Made by a program: the position numbers and the translations under genes. DNA of 64,000 bases from Streptomyces sp. CB01580 (GTDB taxonomy: Bacteria; Actinomycetota; Actinomycetes; Streptomycetales; Streptomycetaceae), in NCBI RefSeq assembly GCF_001905795.1, contig NZ_LIXJ01000019.1:81649-145648 (forward strand), in the 5' to 3' direction. The notes under the pieces are model-generated. The model was not told the DNA's origin and made no database searches. It was given only the letters and a program-made list of their open reading frames with translations. Shown here in pieces: positions 49,759-58,767 of this stretch (position 1 is its first letter; the number at the start of each line of letters is the position of its first letter).

Positions 49759-50078
49759 CAGTGGGCCCCGCCCAGGTTCAGCACCACCACTCCGGCGATG
49801 ACGAGCGCTATGCCCGCGAGCTTGACCGGGCCGCCGGACTCCCCCATGAAGAGGATGCCGATGGCGGCGACCGCGGCGGTGCCGATACCGGCCCAGATCG
49901 CGTAGGCGGTCCCCACCGAGAGCGTCTTCAGCGCCCGGGCGAGCAGTGTGAAGGCGGTGAGGTAGCCCACGACGGTGATCAGCGAGGGCCACAGCCGGGT
50001 GAAGCCCTCGCTGTACTTCATCGCCGTCGTACCGGCGACCTCCGCCACGATCGCCGCGGCAAGCAGTCCGTAACCCAT
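49758..50078 (-). CDS. Small multidrug resistance (SMR) efflux protein
   Basis: A 106-residue four-helix membrane protein of the EmrE/QacC family that exports cationic compounds by proton antiport. GYGLLAAAIVAEVAGTTAMKYSEGFTRLWPS contains the essential membrane Glu (E13), and YAIWAGIGTAAVAAIGILFMGE is the conserved third-fourth helix region. A longer start (MRTLVHMGYG) six codons upstream would place the operator inside the coding region, so the ATG at 50078 is preferred. First gene of a two-gene operon with tetR. Confidence 0.92.
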   Translation of the reverse strand: MGYGLLAAAIVAEVAGTTAMKYSEGFTRLWPSLITVVGYLTAFTLLARALKTLSVGTAYAIWAGIGTAAVAAIGILFMGESGGPVKLAGIALVIAGVVVLNLGGAH

Positions 50079-50096
50079 GTGTACAAGTGTACGCAT
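50077..50096. promoter_or_regulatory. Palindromic operator at the SMR/TetR operon start
   Basis: ATGTGTACAAGTGTACGCAT: a core GTACA-AG-TGTAC (50081-50092) that is perfectly symmetric, extended to 20 bp with one mismatched pair. It overlaps the SMR initiation region, consistent with TetR-type repression. Confidence 0.72.
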
Positions 50097-50201
50097 CGCC
50101 GCTCTTCGTACGGTACGACGACTTCTCGCCGATGGGGAGCTACGGTGTCCCGGACCGGGGCACGGACGACGGCAACGGACACGAGACACGACGGAGCAGC
50201 A

Positions 50202-51320
50202 GTGACGCAGGACGCAGGGTGGGGTGGCGGGGCGCCGTACGGAGGAGCGCCCTACGGAGGACCGCCGGGTTGGGGTGGCTGGATGCCACCGCCCCCGAAG
50301 CCCGGAGTGATACCGCTGGCGCCCCTGAAGCTCGCGGACATACTCGGGGGCGCCTTCGGCACGACGGGCCGTTACTGGAAGCAGCTGCTCGGGATCGGCG
50401 GGGCCGCGTACGGCGGGACGCTGGCCGTCGTGGCGGTGACGGCCCTGATCGCGTACGGGGCGGCCGGTGAGCACCTGCGCCGGCTCCTGGAGCTCAGCGC
50501 GGACGAGGACCCGGCGACGGGCGACATCGTACCGGTGCTGACCGGACTGGGCGCCGTCTGGCTGGTCGGCGCGGTCACCTTCGTGCTGGCGACGGCCCTG
50601 GTCTACGCGGCGGTGCCGGCCGTCCTCCAGGAAGCGGTGCTGGGCAGGCCGACGACCTTCTCCGCCGTCTGGCGCCGGGCCTGGTCCCGCGTACCGTCGG
50701 TGGCCGGGACGGTGATCCTCGTGTCCCTGGTCGTGATGATCCCCGTCGTGCTCGCGATGGTCGGCTTCATCGCCCTCATGATCAGTGTGATCACCCTGGA
50801 CAGCGCCGGCGCCGCCGTGCTGTGGTCCGCCTTCGGGCTCCTGGGCGCCCTCGCCACCGCCCCGCTGGCCGCCTGGCTCTGGGTGAAGTTCAGCCTGGCC
50901 CCCTCCGCCGTGGTCTTCGAGGGCCTGCGCCCGGTGGCGGCGATGCGCCGCTCGGCGCAGTTGGTGCGTGGCGACTGGTGGCGGATCTTCGGAATCGCTC
51001 TGCTGGCCCTCGCCATGGCCGCGGTGGCGAGCTACATGATCCAGATGCCGTTCTCGTTCCTCGGCATGTTCTCCGGCGCCATCGGCGGCGCGGCCCTCGC
51101 CGAGGACCCGAACCCCGCCTCGATCGTCCTCGCCATGAGCGGCTACATGGTGATCATGCTGCTGGGGCAGCTGGTCGGCCAGTTCATCTCGGCGACGTTC
51201 CCCCAGCTGGTGATCGGGCTCCTCTACGTCGACCGGCGCATACGTACGGAGAACCTGGGCCCGGTCCTGGCCGAGGCGGCTGCCGCCGCGCCGACCCCGT
51301 ACGGCCCGCACGGCCCGTAG
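50202..51320 (+). CDS. Multi-pass membrane protein (glycerophosphodiesterase membrane-domain-like)
   Basis: A 372-residue protein. A Gly/Pro/Trp-rich cytoplasmic N terminus (GGGAPYGGAPYGGPPGWGGW) is followed by IPLAPLKLADILGGAFGTTGRYWKQLLG and about six TM helices. LKLADILGGAF and a second-half TTFSAVWRRAWSRVPSVAG are typical of a Streptomyces family related to GdpP/YckC-like membrane domains. A short ATPTPYGPHGP tail ends it. GTG start after CGGAGCAGC. Function unknown; it diverges from the SMR operon. Confidence 0.8.
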   Translation: MTQDAGWGGGAPYGGAPYGGPPGWGGWMPPPPKPGVIPLAPLKLADILGGAFGTTGRYWKQLLGIGGAAYGGTLAVVAVTALIAYGAAGEHLRRLLELSADEDPATGDIVPVLTGLGAVWLVGAVTFVLATALVYAAVPAVLQEAVLGRPTTFSAVWRRAWSRVPSVAGTVILVSLVVMIPVVLAMVGFIALMISVITLDSAGAAVLWSAFGLLGALATAPLAAWLWVKFSLAPSAVVFEGLRPVAAMRRSAQLVRGDWWRIFGIALLALAMAAVASYMIQMPFSFLGMFSGAIGGAALAEDPNPASIVLAMSGYMVIMLLGQLVGQFISATFPQLVIGLLYVDRRIRTENLGPVLAEAAAAAPTPYGPHGP

Positions 51321-51371
51321 CGGTGCTCGCGGGGCCCGGAGTGTCCGGCGCCCGTCACTTCCGACCGGCCT

Positions 51372-51405
51372 CCGGCCCGGCCCTGGCGACCAGGGACCGG
51401 GCCGG
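51372..51405. terminator. Strong bidirectional hairpin
   Basis: CCGGCCCGG-CCCTGG (51372-51386), loop CGA, then CCAGGG-A-CCGGGCCGG (51390-51405): a 15-bp stem with one bulged A, between convergent stops at 51320 and 51420. Confidence 0.75.
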
Positions 51406-51419
51406 TGCCCGTCGTGCCG

Positions 51420-52814
51420 TCAGCCGCCGACGGTGAACCGGACGGCGCGCGACTTCTTCCATTCGGCGTGGTCGAGGTCCTTCGCCTCCGTGCCGTCCCC
51501 GTACAGATCGGCCGACCCCGAGTCCGTGATCAGCTGGACACGGGCGCCCGGCGCCGTCAGATCCGGGACGTCGACGACGGCCTCCCAGCCGCCCGGGTCG
51601 CCGGTGGGCAGGTCCAGCCGCTTGACCGGGGCATGAGCGGCGACCCCGTCCCAGCTGTAGAGGGCGTACGGGTCGGAGTTGTCGTCGGCCGCCCAGGAAC
51701 CGGCCACGATCAGGTACTGGTCGGCGGCGTTCTTCCGGATGTCGCGGATGCTGAGCCCGCCGAGGTCCAGCTCGATCGGCGTGCCGATGACCGCCTTCGC
51801 CCCGCCGCCGACCACGTGGTCGAAGTTGGTGACGGGCACGATCAGCGCCTTGCCGCCCGCCTTCGGCGGCACGAGCGGGGCCCGGAAGCCCAGGTACGCG
51901 GTGGTCGTGGAGCCGGGCGCGAACTCCAGGCCCTCGATGTTGAACCCGTCGATCTGCTTGGGCACCTCGCCGTCCGCCGTCCCCGCCGAGAATCCGAACC
52001 GGTCGCCGTGCGCCTCGTCCCAGGCGACGAGGTCGTCCCGGAGCCTCTTGTACGAGCCGCCCACCGTCAGCCGGGTGCCGGCCCCCGTCCCGGTCACCGT
52101 CGTGGTGAACACGGTGTTGCGGTCGGCCTTGTACTGGCCGCTCTTGTTGTTGCCGAGCGAACCGGTCCAGTAGATGGTGTTCCCGACCCGGGCCGCGGCC
52201 TCGATGTCGATCTCCTTCGACACCCCGAGCTCCGGGCCGACGTCCCAGCTCCTGACCGGCGCGCCGGAGGCGGAACGGTCGTACAGGCGCAGCGTGTTGG
52301 ACTCGTCGTCGGCGACGACCGCGTAGCCGTCGCCGACGTCCACGGCGGCCGAGGCGTCCGACGAGCCGGTGAGGTAGCGCGTGTCGGCGGCGTCCCGCAC
52401 GGCGGCCGACGCCGCGTAGTGCAGCTTCTTGGTGGCGGTCTTGCCGCCGAGTCCGGTGACCTTGATCGTGAGGTCGGTGAAGCCGCGCCCGCGGGCGGCG
52501 ACGGACAGCCTCCGGGTGGCGCCCGTCCCGGTCACGGTCACATCTCCGGTCCCGGCGACGGACGGCTTGGAGCTGGCGGACGCCGCCACCGTGAGCGCCC
52601 CGGCGTCGGCCCCGCTCTGCGCGACGGTGACGGTGACCACGGGGTCGCCGGTCGCACCGACGGCGCCGGAGAGGTAGGAGACCGGGAGCCCGATGGTCGG
52701 CGTCCCGTAACCCGCGGCGTGCGCGGGGGCGTTCGGCCCGAAGGCGGTCAGCGCGAGAACGGCGCCCACGGCGGCGGCCGTCCGACGGTTCCGTAACGAA
52801 GACGTGTGCAGCAC
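51420..52814 (-). CDS. Secreted protein of unknown function, beta-propeller-like
   Basis: A 464-residue exported protein. A Sec signal peptide (about 1-35, RRTAAAVGAVLALTAFGPNAPAHAAG) precedes an Ig-like Thr/Val-rich region (36-140). A larger domain follows with repeated strand patterns (GYAVVADDESNTLRLYD, IDIEAAARVGNTIYWTGSLG, IDGFNIEGLEFAPGSTTTAYLGFRAP, GWEAVVDVPDLTAPGARVQLITDSG), resembling esterase-like phytase/propeller proteins. The start is a GTG 6 bases after AGAGG; a more upstream start would add residues without signal character. No catalytic motif is clear. Confidence 0.75.
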   Translation of the reverse strand: MLHTSSLRNRRTAAAVGAVLALTAFGPNAPAHAAGYGTPTIGLPVSYLSGAVGATGDPVVTVTVAQSGADAGALTVAASASSKPSVAGTGDVTVTGTGATRRLSVAARGRGFTDLTIKVTGLGGKTATKKLHYAASAAVRDAADTRYLTGSSDASAAVDVGDGYAVVADDESNTLRLYDRSASGAPVRSWDVGPELGVSKEIDIEAAARVGNTIYWTGSLGNNKSGQYKADRNTVFTTTVTGTGAGTRLTVGGSYKRLRDDLVAWDEAHGDRFGFSAGTADGEVPKQIDGFNIEGLEFAPGSTTTAYLGFRAPLVPPKAGGKALIVPVTNFDHVVGGGAKAVIGTPIELDLGGLSIRDIRKNAADQYLIVAGSWAADDNSDPYALYSWDGVAAHAPVKRLDLPTGDPGGWEAVVDVPDLTAPGARVQLITDSGSADLYGDGTEAKDLDHAEWKKSRAVRFTVGG

Positions 52815-53056
52815 GGCATGCCTCTCGTCGGCGTGGTGACGCGGAAGGTGCGGAAAGGCTCCGATACCCGCGACAACACCGGGCACACACCGAGCAGACT
52901 TCGGGCGTACGTTCCGTGTCCGATTCGGCGCGCCGGGCCGGTACCCGGCCGTCGGCACCGGGCGCCACGGCAACGCGGTTGCAAGCACATCGCACCTGGT
53001 CACAGGGTGTACGACGGCTGTAGCCGCAATCGGATTCGTGTGCCACCGTGAACCGT

Positions 53057-54199
53057 ATGGAGGGGAATGGGCACACTCACGCACACGACCGCCACGAGCA
53101 CGGCCGGCTCCCCGGCCACGGCCACGACGGCCGGCACGGCCACGCAGCGAACCGCACCCACAGCCACGGCCGCACGCCCGGCGAGGCCGGACACGGCGTC
53201 TCCCGCACCGCGCGTCCGCGGCACCGGCTCGCGCACCTCGTCACGCCGCACGGCCACGAAGCGGCCGGCAAGGTCGACACAGCGATGGAAGCCTCCCGCG
53301 AGGGTATGCGCACGCTGTGGATCTCGCTGGTCGTCCTCGGCGCCACGACCGTCGTCCAGGCCGTCGTCGTCGCCCTGTCGGGGTCGGTGGCCCTGCTGGG
53401 CGACACCGTCCACAACGCCGCCGACGCGCTGACCGCCGTCCCGCTGGGGATCGCCTTCCTCCTCGGCCGACGGGCGGCGAACCACCGCTACACCTACGGT
53501 TACGGCCGGGCGGAGGACCTGGCCGGCGTCCTGATCGTCGCGACCATCGCCGCCTCCGCCGTCCTGGCCGCCTGGGTGGCGGTGGACCGGCTGCTCCACC
53601 CCCGCGACATCACCCACCTGTGGGCCGTCTCCGCCGCCGCGCTCATCGGTTTCATCGGCAACGAATGGGTGGCCCGCTACCGCATCCGCACCGGGCGCCG
53701 CATCGGTTCCGCCGCGTTGGTCGCCGACGGCCTGCACGCCCGGACCGACGGATTCACCTCGCTGGCCGTCCTGCTGGGCACGGGCGGCGCGGCGCTCGGC
53801 CTGCCCGCCGCCGATCCCGTGGTCGGCCTGCTCATCGCCGTGGCCATCCTGATGGTCCTCAAGGACGCCGCCCGCGAGGTCTGCCGGCGTCTGATGGACT
53901 CCGTCGACCCCGGCCTCGTCACCGCCGCCCACTCCGCCCTGCGGAACGTCGACGGCGTACTGGACACGGGGCGGGTGCGGATGCGGTGGATCGGCCATGA
54001 GCTGCGCGCCGAGACCGAGGTCGTGGTCGATCCACGGCTGACCGTCGTCGAGGCCCACCGCATCGCCGTCGCCGCCGAGCACGCCCTCATCCACGCCGTG
54101 CCCCGGCTGACCGCCGCGACCGTGCACATGGACCACGCCCCCGTCGCGGGAGACCCGCACGCCGTCCTCGCCCACCACGGCGAACGGCCCCCGGTGTGA
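53057..54199 (+). CDS. Cation diffusion facilitator, zinc-type exporter
   Basis: A 380-residue CDF antiporter. The His-rich N terminus (GNGHTHAHDRHEHGRLPGHG and more, to about residue 70) is a likely metal buffer. Six TM helices follow, with the site-A residues in ALLGDTVHNAADAL and ADGLHARTDGFTSLAV, both HxxxD/DxxxD patterns. The C-terminal cytoplasmic domain (about 275-370) includes GRVRMRWIGHELRAETEVVVDP. Start could be ATG 53057 or GTG 53048. It converges on the suf operon, which may benefit from metal control (inference). Confidence 0.92.
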   Translation: MEGNGHTHAHDRHEHGRLPGHGHDGRHGHAANRTHSHGRTPGEAGHGVSRTARPRHRLAHLVTPHGHEAAGKVDTAMEASREGMRTLWISLVVLGATTVVQAVVVALSGSVALLGDTVHNAADALTAVPLGIAFLLGRRAANHRYTYGYGRAEDLAGVLIVATIAASAVLAAWVAVDRLLHPRDITHLWAVSAAALIGFIGNEWVARYRIRTGRRIGSAALVADGLHARTDGFTSLAVLLGTGGAALGLPAADPVVGLLIAVAILMVLKDAAREVCRRLMDSVDPGLVTAAHSALRNVDGVLDTGRVRMRWIGHELRAETEVVVDPRLTVVEAHRIAVAAEHALIHAVPRLTAATVHMDHAPVAGDPHAVLAHHGERPPV

Positions 54200-54247
54200 A
54201 CCGGAGGCCGTTCGTCGGTCGGTACGGATGTCACGCGCCATCCCGCG

Positions 54248-54271
54248 GTGCCGCATCGTGCGACGCGGCAC
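54248..54271. terminator. Hairpin between CDF gene and suf operon end
   Basis: GTGCCGC (54248-54254) and GCGGCAC (54265-54271) form a perfect 7-bp stem with a 10-base loop, between convergent stops at 54199 and 54335. Confidence 0.5.
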
Positions 54272-54334
54272 GGTACCGAACGCCGTGACGCGTACGGGGT
54301 GACACGCAAGGGGGGTGCGTGCGACGCGGTGGGA

Positions 54335-54709
54335 TCAGACGTTGAAGCCCAGCGCGCGCAGCTGTTCCCGCCCGTCGTCCGTGATCTTGTCCGGACCCCA
54401 CGGCGGCATCCAGACCCAGTTGATCCGCAGCTCGTTGACGATGCCGTCGGTCGCCGACTTCGCCTGGTCCTCGATGACGTCGGTCAGCGGACAGGCCGCG
54501 GACGTCAGGGTCATGTCGAGGGTGGCGATGTTGGCGTCGTCGATGTGGATGCCGTAGATCAGCCCCAGGTTGACGACATCGATGCCCAGCTCGGGGTCGA
54601 CGACGTCGTACAGGGCCTCGCGGACCTCCTCCTCGGAGGCCGGCTTGGTCACCGGAGTCTCTTCGGAGGTCACCGGGGTCTCCTCGGAAGTCACCGTGTT
54701 CTCGCTCAT
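54335..54709 (-). CDS. DUF59/MIP18-family Fe-S assembly factor (SufT-like)
   Basis: A 124-residue protein. A Thr/Glu-rich N terminus of about 25 residues (SEETPVT repeated twice) precedes the DUF59 domain: VREALYDVVDPELGIDVVNLGLIYGIHIDD, TLDMTLTSAACPLTDVIEDQ with the conserved Cys, and the end WGPDKITDDGREQLRALGFNV. Such proteins help Fe-S maturation. It is the last gene of the suf operon, with an ATGA overlap with sufU. Confidence 0.92.
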   Translation of the reverse strand: MSENTVTSEETPVTSEETPVTKPASEEEVREALYDVVDPELGIDVVNLGLIYGIHIDDANIATLDMTLTSAACPLTDVIEDQAKSATDGIVNELRINWVWMPPWGPDKITDDGREQLRALGFNV

Positions 54710-55161
54710 GCCGTCTTCCCTTCGGACAGCGCCTTCGCCGTCGCGTCCTTCCACGCCATCCAGCTCAGCAGCGCGCACTTCACCCGGGCGGGGTACTTGG
54801 AGACACCGGCGAACGCGACGGCGTCCTCCAGCACCTCCTCCATGGCGTCGTCCGGCTCCAGCTGGCCCTTCGACTGCATCAGCTCCAGGAAGGCCTCCTG
54901 GATCTTCTGCGCCTCGCCCAGTCCCTTGCCGACCAGGAGGTCGTTCAGCACGGACGCACTGGCCTGGCTGATGGAGCAGCCCTGACCCTCGTACGAAATG
55001 TCGGCGATGGTCTCGCCGTCGTACTTCACCCGGAGAGTGATCTCGTCGCCGCACGTCGGGTTGACGTGGTGCACCTCGGCGTCGCCGTCCCGCAGGCCGC
55101 GCCCGTGGGGGTGCTTGTAGTGGTCCAGGATCACTTCCTGGTACATGGAATCAAGCTTCAC
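54706..55161 (-). CDS. sufU: Fe-S assembly sulfur-transfer protein SufU
   Basis: A 151-residue zinc-dependent sulfurtransferase that takes persulfide from SufS. Ligands are C37 (VNPTCGDEI, with D39), C62 (YEGQGCSIS) and C129 (ARVKCALLSW). The insertion between the second and third Cys that separates SufU from IscU is present (GKGLGEAQKIQEAF). It sits between sufS and the DUF59 gene. Confidence 0.95.
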   Translation of the reverse strand: MKLDSMYQEVILDHYKHPHGRGLRDGDAEVHHVNPTCGDEITLRVKYDGETIADISYEGQGCSISQASASVLNDLLVGKGLGEAQKIQEAFLELMQSKGQLEPDDAMEEVLEDAVAFAGVSKYPARVKCALLSWMAWKDATAKALSEGKTA

Positions 55162-55185
55162 CAGTCACCCTCAGCCGCTCGTCCC

Positions 55186-56442
55186 TCATCCGAAAAAGTT
55201 CCGTACGTGCTCCAGGCCGGCCACCAGGGCATCGACCTCGGCGGGCGTGGAGTACAGATAGAAAGACGCTCGCGTCGTGGCGGGAATTCCGTACCGCAGA
55301 CAGACCGGCCGTGCGCAGTGGTGTCCGACCCGGACCGCGATGCCCTGCTCGTCGAGCACCTGGCCCACGTCGTGCGGGTGGATGTCGCCGAGCGTGAAGG
55401 AGATCGTGGCGCCGCGGTCCTCGGCCGTCGCCGGACCGATGATCCGCAGGTCGGGGACCTCCAGCAGCCGCTTCACCGCGTACTCGGTGATCGCCTGCTC
55501 GTGGCGGTGGATCTTCTCCATGCCGATCGACGAGAGGTAGTCCACGGCCGCGCCGAGGCCGACGGCCTGCGCGATCGGGGGCGTACCGGCCTCGAACTTG
55601 TGCGGCGCGGGGGCGTACGTCGACGAGTGCATCGAGACGGTTTCGATCATCTCGCCGCCGCCGAGGAACGGCGGCAGGTCCTCCAGGAGCTCCTGCCGTC
55701 CCCAGAGCACGCCGATGCCGGTCGGGCCGACCATCTTGTGGCCGGTGAAGGCCACGAAGTCGGCCTGGAGCGCCTGCACGTCGAGCACCATGTGCGGGGC
55801 CGCCTGCGAGGCGTCGATGCAGACCAGCGCGCCGACCTGCTGGGCGCGGCGGACGATCTTCTCGACCGGGTTGATCGTGCCCAGGATGTTCGAGACCAGC
55901 GTGAAGGTGACGATCTTCGTCTTCTCGGTGATGATCTCGTCGATGTCGGACAGGTCGAGGCGGCCGTCGTCGGTGATGCCGAACCACTTCAGCTTCGCGC
56001 CGGTGCGCTGCGAGAGCAGCTGCCAGGGCACGATGTTGGAGTGGTGCTCCATCTCCGTGGTGACGATCTCGGTGTCGTGGTCCACCCGGTAGGGCTCGTC
56101 GGCCCAGCCGAGCATGTTGGCCACGAGGTTCAGCGACTCGGAGGCGTTCTTGGTGAAGATCACCTCGTCGCGGCTGGGCGCGTTGATGAACGCGGCGACC
56201 TTGTCACGGGCGCCCTCGTACAGCGCCGTGGCCTCTTCCGCGATCGTGTACACACCGCGGTGCACGTTGGCGTTGTGGCGCTCGTAGTACTCGTTGAGTG
56301 CGTCGAGGACCTGGCGCGGCTTCTGCGAGGTCGCCGCGCTGTCCAGGTAGACGACCTTCTTCCCGTCGTGGACCGTGCGATCCAGCAGAGGGAAGTCCTT
56401 GCGGATCGCCTCGGTGTCGAGGAGGCCCGGCAGCTGTGTCAC
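55186..56442 (-). CDS. sufS: Cysteine desulfurase SufS
   Basis: A PLP enzyme of 418 residues that supplies persulfide sulfur for Fe-S clusters. The N terminus IRKDFPLLDRTVHDGKKVVYLDSAATSQKP is typical of group II desulfurases. PLP Asp/His and Lys lie in LVCIDASQAAPHM and DFVAFTGHKMVGPTGIGVLWG. The catalytic Cys is in HHCARPVCLRYGIPATTRASFYLYST. Start overlaps the sufC stop (ATGA-type). Confidence 0.96.
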   Translation of the reverse strand: MTQLPGLLDTEAIRKDFPLLDRTVHDGKKVVYLDSAATSQKPRQVLDALNEYYERHNANVHRGVYTIAEEATALYEGARDKVAAFINAPSRDEVIFTKNASESLNLVANMLGWADEPYRVDHDTEIVTTEMEHHSNIVPWQLLSQRTGAKLKWFGITDDGRLDLSDIDEIITEKTKIVTFTLVSNILGTINPVEKIVRRAQQVGALVCIDASQAAPHMVLDVQALQADFVAFTGHKMVGPTGIGVLWGRQELLEDLPPFLGGGEMIETVSMHSSTYAPAPHKFEAGTPPIAQAVGLGAAVDYLSSIGMEKIHRHEQAITEYAVKRLLEVPDLRIIGPATAEDRGATISFTLGDIHPHDVGQVLDEQGIAVRVGHHCARPVCLRYGIPATTRASFYLYSTPAEVDALVAGLEHVRNFFG

Positions 56443-57203
56443 GCGGAAGCGCCACCCTTCACGTATGCCTCGTAGCCCTCGTTCTCCAGCTTGTCGGCGA
56501 GCTCGGCACCGCCGGACTCGGCGATGCGGCCGTTGGCGAAGACGTGCACGAAGTCGGGCTTGATGTAGCGGAGGATCCGCGTGTAGTGCGTGATCAGCAG
56601 CGTGCCGACCTCGCCGGTCCCACGGACCCGGTTGACGCCCTCGGAGACGATCCGCAGGGCGTCGACGTCGAGACCGGAGTCGGTCTCGTCGAGGATCGCG
56701 ACCTTCGGCTTGAGGAGCTCCAGCTGGAGGATCTCGTGGCGCTTCTTCTCACCGCCGGAGAAGCCCTCGTTGACATTGCGCTCGGCGAAGGCCGGGTCGA
56801 TCTGGAGCCGCTCCATGGCCTCCTTGACCTCCTTCACCCAGGTGCGCAGCTTGGGCGCCTCGCCGCGGACGGCGGTGGCAGAGGTGCGCAGGAAGTTGGA
56901 GACCGAGACGCCGGGGACCTCGACGGGGTACTGCATCGCGAGGAACACGCCCGCGCGGGCGCGCTCGTCGACGGTCATCTCCAGGACGTCCTCGCCGTCC
57001 AGGGTCACCGAACCGCCGGTGACCGTGTACTTGGGGTGACCCGCGAGCGAGTACGCGAGGGTGGACTTGCCGGACCCGTTGGGGCCCATGATGGCGTGGG
57101 TCTCGCCCTGCTTCACGGTCAGGTCGACGCCCTTGAGGATCTCCTTCGTGGCGTTGTCGGCCTCGACGGTGACGTGCAGGTCGCGGATTTCAAGCGTTGC
57201 CAT
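56439..57203 (-). CDS. sufC: Fe-S assembly ATPase SufC
   Basis: A 254-residue ABC-type ATPase of the SufBC2D scaffold. Walker A is GPNGSGKST, the signature NEGFSGGEKKRHEI, Walker B VAILDETDSGLDVDAL, and the switch His is in LLITHYTRIL. The start is MATLEIRDLHVTVE, 7 bases after the Rieske gene's stop at 57211. Normal length. Confidence 0.97.
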   Translation of the reverse strand: MATLEIRDLHVTVEADNATKEILKGVDLTVKQGETHAIMGPNGSGKSTLAYSLAGHPKYTVTGGSVTLDGEDVLEMTVDERARAGVFLAMQYPVEVPGVSVSNFLRTSATAVRGEAPKLRTWVKEVKEAMERLQIDPAFAERNVNEGFSGGEKKRHEILQLELLKPKVAILDETDSGLDVDALRIVSEGVNRVRGTGEVGTLLITHYTRILRYIKPDFVHVFANGRIAESGGAELADKLENEGYEAYVKGGASA

Positions 57204-57210
57204 GGGTGAC

Positions 57211-57528
57211 TCAGGACTCCTGGGTGACGGAGACGAGCACATCGTCCCCTTCGATCTTGACGGGGTATACGGGGACGGGGCGCGTCGCGGGAAGGCCGGA
57301 CGGCTTGCCGGTGCGGAGGTCGAAACTGGAGCCGTGCAGCCAGCACTCGATCATGCAGTCCTCCACCTCTCCCTCGGACAGCGAGACGTTCGCGTGCGAG
57401 CAGATGTCGTTGATCGCGAACACCTCGCCCTCGGTACGGACGACGGACACCGGGACGCCGTCGAGCTCCACACGCTTCGGGGTGTCCTCTTCCAGCTCAC
57501 TGAGCGTGCAGACTTTGACGAAGGCCAT
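57211..57528 (-). CDS. Rieske-type ferredoxin-like protein in the suf operon
   Basis: A 105-residue Rieske [2Fe-2S] protein. Ligands are C43 and H45 (ICSHANVSL) and C62 and H65 (ECWLHGSSFD); RTGKPSGLPATRPVPVYPV is typical of ferredoxin subunits of ring-hydroxylating dioxygenases. Placement between sufD and sufC, with its ATG overlapping the sufD stop by one base, suggests an electron donor for Fe-S assembly, not a dioxygenase subunit (inference). This gene order is common in actinobacteria. Confidence 0.93.
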   Translation of the reverse strand: MAFVKVCTLSELEEDTPKRVELDGVPVSVVRTEGEVFAINDICSHANVSLSEGEVEDCMIECWLHGSSFDLRTGKPSGLPATRPVPVYPVKIEGDDVLVSVTQES

Positions 57529-58709
57529 CAGACGGACGCCTTCAGCTCGGTCTCGATCTTGTCGAGCAGCCGCGCCTCGACGTCCGGCAGACCGATCTGC
57601 TGGACGAGCTCGGCGAAGAAGCCGCGTACGACGAGCCGACGGGCCTCCTCGGCCGGGATGCCGCGCGCCATCAGGTAGAACAGCTGCTCGTCGTCGAAGC
57701 GGCCGGTCGCGGAGGCGTGGCCGGCGCCGACGATCTCGCCGGTCTCGATCTCCAGGTTCGGCACGGAGTCGACGCGCGCGCCGTCCGTGAGGACGAGGTT
57801 GCGGTTCATCTCGTAGGTGTCGGTGCCCTCGGCGACGGCCCGGATCAGCACGTCGCCGATCCACACCGCGTGCGCGTCGTCGCCCTGGAGCGCGCCCTTG
57901 TAGGCGGCGTTGGACTTGCAGTGCGGGCTGTTGTGGTCGACCAGGAGGCGGTGCTCCTGGTGCTGGCCCTTGTCGGTGAAGTAGAGGCCGAACAGCTCGG
58001 CCTCGCCGCCGGTGCCCGCGTAGCTGACGCGCGGGTGGAGGCGGACGAGGTCGCCGCCGAAGGTGACGACGATCGACTTGAACGAGGCGTCCCGGCCCAC
58101 CAGGGCGTTGTGCTGGCCGACGTGGACCGCGCTCTCGTCCCAGTCCTGCACGGAGACGACGGTGAGCTTCGCGCCGTCGCCGAGGACGTAGTCCACGTTG
58201 GCGGCGAGCACCGCGTCACCGGTGTGGTCGATGACGACGACGGCCTCTGCGAAGGCACCCAGCTCCACGACCTGGTGGCCGAAGGCCACCCCGCCCTCGC
58301 CGTGCACCGCGATGCGGATCGGCTCGGTGAGCACGGCCTCCTTGGGGACCGTGACCACGGACGCCTGCTCGAAGGACGAGTACGCCTGGGCGGCGACGCG
58401 GTCCACCGGGGTGCCGGCCAGGCCGAGCCGGGAGTCGTCGCGGCCGACGGTCTCGACCGTGACGCCCTCGGGAGCCTCGATGGCGACCTTGACGCCGTCG
58501 CCGGTGGCCACCGCAGTGCCGTCGTGCAGCCCGCGCAGCCGGTCCAGCGGCGTGAACCGCCACTCCTCCTCGCGGCCGTGCGGGACCGGGAAGTCCGCGA
58601 CGTCGAAGGACGGCGGCGCGCTCATGCGCGTGGCGACGGTCGATTCGGCGGCCACCGCGATGGAACCGGTGGTGGTGGATCCCGCCGGGATGTTCTGAGC
58701 CTCAGCCAT
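57528..58709 (-). CDS. sufD: Fe-S assembly scaffold protein SufD
   Basis: A 393-residue beta-helix partner of SufB. The N terminus is variable and Thr/Ala rich, then FPVPHGREEEWRFTPLDRLRGL, and the C-terminal region YFTDKGQHQEHRLLVDHNSPHCKSNAAYKGALQGDDAHAVWIGDV with the conserved His. GRFDDEQLFYLMARGIPAEEARRLVVRGFFAEL is shared with SufB. 58 bp separate it from sufB. Confidence 0.96.
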   Translation of the reverse strand: MAEAQNIPAGSTTTGSIAVAAESTVATRMSAPPSFDVADFPVPHGREEEWRFTPLDRLRGLHDGTAVATGDGVKVAIEAPEGVTVETVGRDDSRLGLAGTPVDRVAAQAYSSFEQASVVTVPKEAVLTEPIRIAVHGEGGVAFGHQVVELGAFAEAVVVIDHTGDAVLAANVDYVLGDGAKLTVVSVQDWDESAVHVGQHNALVGRDASFKSIVVTFGGDLVRLHPRVSYAGTGGEAELFGLYFTDKGQHQEHRLLVDHNSPHCKSNAAYKGALQGDDAHAVWIGDVLIRAVAEGTDTYEMNRNLVLTDGARVDSVPNLEIETGEIVGAGHASATGRFDDEQLFYLMARGIPAEEARRLVVRGFFAELVQQIGLPDVEARLLDKIETELKASV

Positions 58710-58767
58710 GGCTGTCGTAGTGCTCGCTTTCTCAGTGAAGTGTCCGGGGATTCGGTCGTCGGCCGGG

